This document shows, piece after piece, positions 60,268-64,000 of a stretch of DNA of 64,000 bases. The notes under the pieces were generated by a model. That model ran no database searches and was not told the DNA's origin. It saw only the letters and a list, made by a program, of their open reading frames with translations. Position 1 is the stretch's first letter. Each line of letters opens with the position of its first letter. The DNA comes from Amycolatopsis endophytica. Its GTDB lineage: Bacteria > Actinomycetota > Actinomycetes > Mycobacteriales > Pseudonocardiaceae. The stretch lies in the NCBI RefSeq assembly GCF_013410405.1, contig NZ_JACCFK010000001.1:434001-498000 (forward strand), given 5' to 3'. Position numbers and translations under genes: made by a program.

Positions 60268-61338
60268 TCAGTTGCCTGCGGAGGCGAGGCGTTCTTCGCG
60301 GTCCGCGTTGGCCAGGGCGTCCAGCACCGAGTCGAGGTCGCCGTCGAGGACCTGGTCCAGGTTGTACGCCTTGTAGTTCACCCGGTGGTCGGAAATGCGG
60401 TTCTCGGGGAAGTTGTAGGTGCGGACCCGCTCCGAGCGGTCCACCGTCCGGACCTGCGACTTCCGTGCGTCGGAGGCCTTGGCGGCCGCTTCTTCCTCCG
60501 CGATGGCCTGCAGACGAGCCTGCAGGACCTGGATGGCGCGGGCGCGGTTCTGGATCTGCGACTTCTCGTTCTGGCACGACACGACGATCCCGGTGGGCAG
60601 GTGCGTGACCCGCACGGCCGAGTCGGTCGTGTTCACGCTCTGACCGCCGGGGCCGGACGAGCGGAAGACGTCGATGCGCAGGTCGTTCGGGTCGATTTCG
60701 ACCTCGACCTCTTCGGGTTCGGGGTAGATCAACACACCGGCCGCCGAGGTGTGGATCCGGCCCTGGGACTCGGTCGCGGGCACGCGCTGCACCCGGTGCA
60801 CGCCGCCCTCGAACTTGAACCGTGCCCAGACCCCGTCGGCATCCGTGCCTTTGCCTTTGACCGCGACGGTCACGTCCTTGTAGCCACCCAGGTCGGAGTG
60901 CGTGGCGTCCAGTACCTCGGCCTTCCAGCCGTGCCGCTCGGCGTAGCGCAGGTACATGCGCAGCAGGTCACCGGCGAACAGGGCCGACTCCTCGCCGCCC
61001 TCACCGGACTTGATCTCCATCAGGACATCCGAGGAGTCGTACGGGTCACGCGGCAGCAGCAGCTCGGTGAGCCGGGATTCCAGCTCCGGGATGCGACCGG
61101 TGATCTCCTCGGCCTCCGCGGCGAACGCCGGGTCCTCGGCGGCCAGCTCCCGCGCCGCCGTCAGGTCCTCGCGGGCCTGGTCGAGCTCGTTGATGACCTT
61201 GACCACCGGGCTCAGCTCGGCGTAACGGCGGCCCAGCTTGCGGGCGCGGCCCTGGTCGGCGTGCACGGCCGGGTCCGCAAGCTGCTTCTCCAGCTCGGCG
61301 TACTCGTCGAGCAGCCCGTGCAGGGAAGACGAATCCAC
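60268..61338 (-). CDS. prfA: Peptide chain release factor 1
   Basis: A 356-residue class-I release factor. The codon-reading tripeptide is the Pro-x-Thr type ([10 protein letters not shown]) and the peptidyl-transfer GGQ lies in [10 protein letters not shown]. Reads UAA/UAG. GTG start with GAGAGG upstream. Confidence 0.97.
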   Translation of the reverse strand: MDSSSLHGLLDEYAELEKQLADPAVHADQGRARKLGRRYAELSPVVKVINELDQAREDLTAARELAAEDPAFAAEAEEITGRIPELESRLTELLLPRDPYDSSDVLMEIKSGEGGEESALFAGDLLRMYLRYAERHGWKAEVLDATHSDLGGYKDVTVAVKGKGTDADGVWARFKFEGGVHRVQRVPATESQGRIHTSAAGVLIYPEPEEVEVEIDPNDLRIDVFRSSGPGGQSVNTTDSAVRVTHLPTGIVVSCQNEKSQIQNRARAIQVLQARLQAIAEEEAAAKASDARKSQVRTVDRSERVRTYNFPENRISDHRVNYKAYNLDQVLDGDLDSVLDALANADREERLASAGN

Positions 61339-61376
61339 GGCCGTTCCTCTCCTCTTCGTTCAACCAGGACACAAAA

Positions 61377-61410
61377 GCGGCGCCCACCCCCGGTCGGGAG
61401 TGGGCGCCGC
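61377..61410 (-). terminator. Intrinsic terminator of rpmE
   Basis: Arms 61377-61387 and 61400-61410 (GCGGCGCCCAC) form an 11-bp GC stem, and on the minus strand it is followed by TTTTGT. It lies 8 bp after the rpmE stop and 38 bp before prfA, so rpmE is transcribed mostly alone. Confidence 0.85.
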
Positions 61411-61418
61411 GAGTGGAG

Positions 61419-61646
61419 CTACTTGGCGTCGGCCTTCTTGGCCCGCTTGCCGTAGCGCGCCTCGAAGCGCGCCACCCGGCCACCGGTGTCCATGATCTTC
61501 TGCTTGCCGGTGTAGAAGGGGTGGCAGTTCGAGCAGATTTCGACCGTGATCGCACCGGAGGTCTTGGTGCTGCGGGTCGTGAAGGTGTTGCCGCAACCAC
61601 AGGTGACCGTGGTCGGCACGTACTCGGGGTGAATACCGCTCTTCAT
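61419..61646 (-). CDS. rpmE: Ribosomal protein bL31 (zinc-binding form)
   Basis: A 75-residue ribosomal protein with four zinc ligands, TCGCGNTF (Cys-x-Cys) and [12 protein letters not shown] (Cys-x-x-Cys), i.e. the C+ form made when zinc is plentiful. Confidence 0.97.
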   Translation of the reverse strand: MKSGIHPEYVPTTVTCGCGNTFTTRSTKTSGAITVEICSNCHPFYTGKQKIMDTGGRVARFEARYGKRAKKADAK

Positions 61647-61772
61647 GGGGTCCTCTCTCAGTGGCCGCCGGGTCCCCGTGAGCGGGGTGAACCGGAGCCG
61701 GACGTTAGCGGATCGATTCTGCCAGATGCGCTGACACGCAGGTCAACGCCCCCCGCGAGGCGCATATTCCGG

Positions 61773-61801
61773 GTACGGGACGTGTACGGGTTTTGTACGG
61801 G
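61773..61801 (+). promoter_or_regulatory. Three GTACGGG repeats at 11-bp spacing
   Basis: GTACGGG at 61773, 61784 and 61795, each one helical turn apart, 52 bp before the start of the secreted protein. Such phasing suits an activator or repressor bound side by side. No known motif was matched. Confidence 0.6.
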
Positions 61802-61852
61802 CCCGCGAGAACCTGCACGCGGAACCCGGACCCGCCGGGTGAGGAGGAGCCG

Positions 61853-62350
61853 ATGTCCCTTTCCCGCACCGCCAAGTCCGCCGCCGTCGCCGCGCTCGCC
61901 GCCACGGCACTCGCCCTCGTCCCGGCCACCAGCCAGGCCGCCACCCTCGCCGCCGCCCCGAACAGCGACATCTCGATCCTCGCCGCCGGTGACGGCACCC
62001 CGACCGGAGCCGTCCAGTGGTTCCAGGCCCGCATCGGCAGCACCGCCTACCAGGGCTACTGCGAGAAGGCCGTCGAGAACGCCTACGGCACCACCGGCGT
62101 GTGGGCCTCGGCCAACGCGCACTGGAACGGCGCCAGCCCCAAGCACGCCGGTGACCGCAACCCGCCGAAGGGCGCGTTCGTGTACTGGAACATCAGCTCC
62201 TGGGGCCACGTCGGCATCTCCGACGGCGCCGGCGGCTTCTACGCCACCAGCGTCGGCGGCAAGATCGGCCACGTGACCAAGGCACAGGGCGGCTACAGCT
62301 ACTTCAACAACTACCGCGGCTGGACCCCCGCCGCGGTCCCCCACCAGTAG
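61853..62350 (+). CDS. Secreted CHAP/NlpC-P60-like hydrolase
   Basis: A 165-residue exported protein: signal peptide with hydrophobic core AVAALAATALALV and cleavage near SQAA. The mature part has a probable catalytic Cys in YQGYCEKAVENAYG and His in WGHVGISDGAGG, the layout of papain-like cell-wall amidases/endopeptidases. A strong GAGGAGG site precedes the ATG. It could cut peptidoglycan; other substrates possible. Confidence 0.75.
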   Translation: MSLSRTAKSAAVAALAATALALVPATSQAATLAAAPNSDISILAAGDGTPTGAVQWFQARIGSTAYQGYCEKAVENAYGTTGVWASANAHWNGASPKHAGDRNPPKGAFVYWNISSWGHVGISDGAGGFYATSVGGKIGHVTKAQGGYSYFNNYRGWTPAAVPHQ

Positions 62351-62363
62351 GAACGCGACGAAA

Positions 62364-62397
62364 AACGGCCACCCTCCGCAGCGGGAGGGTGGCCGTT
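62364..62397. terminator. 14-bp bidirectional terminator between the CHAP-like gene and rho
   Basis: Arms AACGGCCACCCTCC (62364-62377) and its perfect complement (62384-62397) around six bases. On the minus strand T's follow at once, so it is a good intrinsic terminator for rho; on the plus strand it ends the hydrolase message. Confidence 0.88.
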
Positions 62398-62413
62398 TCG
62401 TCTGCTACGGAAC

Positions 62414-64000
62414 TCAGTCGTCGTCCGAGGCCAGTGCCGTCTTCGAGACCTGCATCAGGAACTCGATGTTGGTCTTGGTCTTGCGCAGCCGGGACAGCAG
62501 CAGGTCGATGGCCTGCTGCGAGTCCAGCGCGTGCAGGACCCGGTGCAGCTTGTGCGTCACCGCGAGCTCGTCCGGCGAGAGCAGCAGCTCCTCCTTGCGG
62601 GTACCGGACGGGTTGACGTCCACCGCCGGGAAGACGCGCCGCTCGGCGATCTTGCGGTCGAGCTTGAGCTCGGCGTTGCCGGTGCCCTTGAACTCTTCGA
62701 AGATCACCGTGTCACCGGTGGACCCGGTCTCGACCATCGCCGTGGCGAAGATCGTCAGCGAGCCGCCGTTCTCGATGTTGCGCGCCGCGCCGAGGAAACG
62801 CTTCGGCGGGAACAACGCGGTCGAGTCGACACCACCGGAGAGGATCCGGCCGGACGCCGGGGCCGCCAGGTTGTAGGCGCGGCCCAGACGGGTGATCGAG
62901 TCGAGCAGGACCACCACGTCCATGCCCATCTCGACGAGCCGCTTGGCCCGCTCGATGGACAGCTCGGCGACCGAGGTGTGGTCTGACGGCGGGCGGTCGA
63001 AGGTCGAGGCGATGACCTCACCCTTCACCGACCGCTGCATGTCGGTGACCTCTTCCGGACGCTCGTCGACGAGGACGACCATCAGGTGGCACTCGGGGTT
63101 GTTCGTGGTGATCGCGTTCGCGATGTCCTGCATGATCGTGGTCTTACCGGCCTTCGGCGGCGACACGATCAGGGCACGCTGCCCCTTGCCGACCGGCATG
63201 ACCAGGTCGATCACACGGGTGGTCAGCTTGTGCGACTCGGTCTCCAGGCGCAGCCGCTCGTTCGGGTAGAGCGGGGTCAGCTTGGTGAACTCCGGACGGC
63301 GCTTGGCCTCGTCCGAGTCCAGGCCGTTGACCGTGTCGACCCGCACCAGCGGGTTGAACTTCTGGCGCTGCTGCTCGCCCTCGCGCGGCTGCTTGACCAC
63401 ACCGGTGATCGCGTCACCGCGGCGCAGGCCGTGCTTGCGGACCAGCGACAGCGACACGTACACGTCGTTCGGCCCCGGCAGGTAGCCCGAGGTGCGCACG
63501 AACGCGTAGTTGTCGAGGACGTCGAGGATGCCGGCGACCGGCAACAGGACGTCGTCCTCGCGGATCTCGGTGTCGGCGCCGCCCTCACCGCGGTTGCCGC
63601 GGCGGCGGCGGTCCCGGAACCGGCGGCCGCGACGGCCACCCTCGTCGTCGTCCTGGCCGCCACCGGAGTTCTGCCCACCGGAGTTCTGCTTGGGCTGGCC
63701 GCCACCGGCGTTGTCACGCTGGTCGTTGCGCTTGCGCTGGTCGCCGCCGCCCTGCTGGGACTGGTCGCCACCGCGCTCGTTGCCACCGCGCTGGCCCTGG
63801 TCGCCGCGGTTGTCGCCACCGCGGTTGTCCGGGCTGCCCGCGGCGCGGTTCGCGCCACGGCGACGGCGGGCGCCGCCCTCGCGACGGGGGCCGTCCTCGC
63901 CCTGCTGCTGCGGCGCTTCGGCGCCGTTCACCGGCTTCTCCGCCTTTTCGGGCTTGCCGGACCGTTCGGCCTTCTCCGCGGGCGCCGGCTTGTCGGCCGG
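62414..64000 (-). CDS. rho: Transcription termination factor Rho (partial, N-terminus outside window)
   Basis: The last 528 codons of Rho. From the window edge: an Arg/Gly/Asn/Gln-rich insertion typical of actinobacteria (to about 63600), the RNA-binding cold-shock domain (VAGILDVLDNYAFVRTSGYL), then the RecA motor with Walker A PPKAGKTT and the VDERPEEVTDM segment. The frame stays open at 64000, so the start is beyond the edge. Confidence 0.97.
   Translation of the reverse strand, partial: PADKPAPAEKAERSGKPEKAEKPVNGAEAPQQQGEDGPRREGGARRRRGANRAAGSPDNRGGDNRGDQGQRGGNERGGDQSQQGGGDQRKRNDQRDNAGGGQPKQNSGGQNSGGGQDDDEGGRRGRRFRDRRRRGNRGEGGADTEIREDDVLLPVAGILDVLDNYAFVRTSGYLPGPNDVYVSLSLVRKHGLRRGDAITGVVKQPREGEQQRQKFNPLVRVDTVNGLDSDEAKRRPEFTKLTPLYPNERLRLETESHKLTTRVIDLVMPVGKGQRALIVSPPKAGKTTIMQDIANAITTNNPECHLMVVLVDERPEEVTDMQRSVKGEVIASTFDRPPSDHTSVAELSIERAKRLVEMGMDVVVLLDSITRLGRAYNLAAPASGRILSGGVDSTALFPPKRFLGAARNIENGGSLTIFATAMVETGSTGDTVIFEEFKGTGNAELKLDRKIAERRVFPAVDVNPSGTRKEELLLSPDELAVTHKLHRVLHALDSQQAIDLLLSRLRKTKTNIEFLMQVSKTALASDDD

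Overview
The window is high-GC, gene-dense actinobacterial DNA with frequent GTG starts. It most resembles a Pseudonocardiaceae genome, probably Amycolatopsis-like (inference). Its backbone follows the gene order I recall from Mycobacterium tuberculosis Rv1297-Rv1337: rho, rpmE, prfA, prmC, tsaC, wecA, the atp operon, a DUF2550 gene, pduO-type adenosyltransferase, murA, nucS, dinG, pncB, clpS, a DUF2017 gene, a P1-family peptidase, mec, cysO, cysM and rhomboid. Blocks absent from that stretch of M. tuberculosis are inserted between these genes. No IS element, prophage, CRISPR array, rRNA or tRNA was recognised.

Left part (1-16 kb): a truncated rhomboid gene, a truncated haemoglobin, the mec-cysO-cysM cysteine operon (here CysO carries two residues after its Gly-Gly), clpS and its partners, and a tightly overlapping pncB-pncA-aldolase-like operon for NAD salvage. 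DinG, an NmrA-like reductase, OsmC, a Pth2-like hydrolase, SerB and cytochrome oxidase subunit I (CtaD) follow.

Middle part (16-31 kb): small hydrolase, acetyltransferase and zinc-ribbon genes, a decayed DHA2-type MFS/TetR pair, a nucleotide pyrophosphatase-like protein, a double-module 3-hydroxyacyl-CoA dehydrogenase, the PTS-dependent dhaKLM operon with a DhaM-HPr fusion, two tandem DUF3558-type lipoproteins, a sodium/solute symporter coupled to a two-helix protein, NucS and a Nudix hydrolase.

Accessory catabolic part (30-42 kb): an IclR regulator lies among a minus-strand operon (DctA-type transporter, carboxymuconolactone decarboxylase-like protein, SDR, PDC-lactonase-like amidohydrolase) and a two-gene unit (dimeric alpha-beta barrel protein, enoyl-CoA hydratase). 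Next come an ehuBCDA-type ABC importer, an ethylmalonyl-CoA mutase-like enzyme and a LysE exporter. Intergenic DNA here is rich in structure: two copies of a folded 3'-UTR element, a 26-bp-arm palindrome, tandem 17-bp operator-like palindromes and a dispersed short-repeat family.

Right part (42-64 kb): a Uma2 gene and its truncated paralogue, MurA with the fosfomycin-insensitive Asp, an M16-type peptidase, a PduO adenosyltransferase, a VapBC pair, the full atpBEFHAGDC operon preceded by an AtpI-like gene and wecA-tsaC-prmC, a divergent MerR/hydrolase pair inserted between prmC and prfA, rpmE, a secreted CHAP/NlpC-like protein, and rho running off the right edge.
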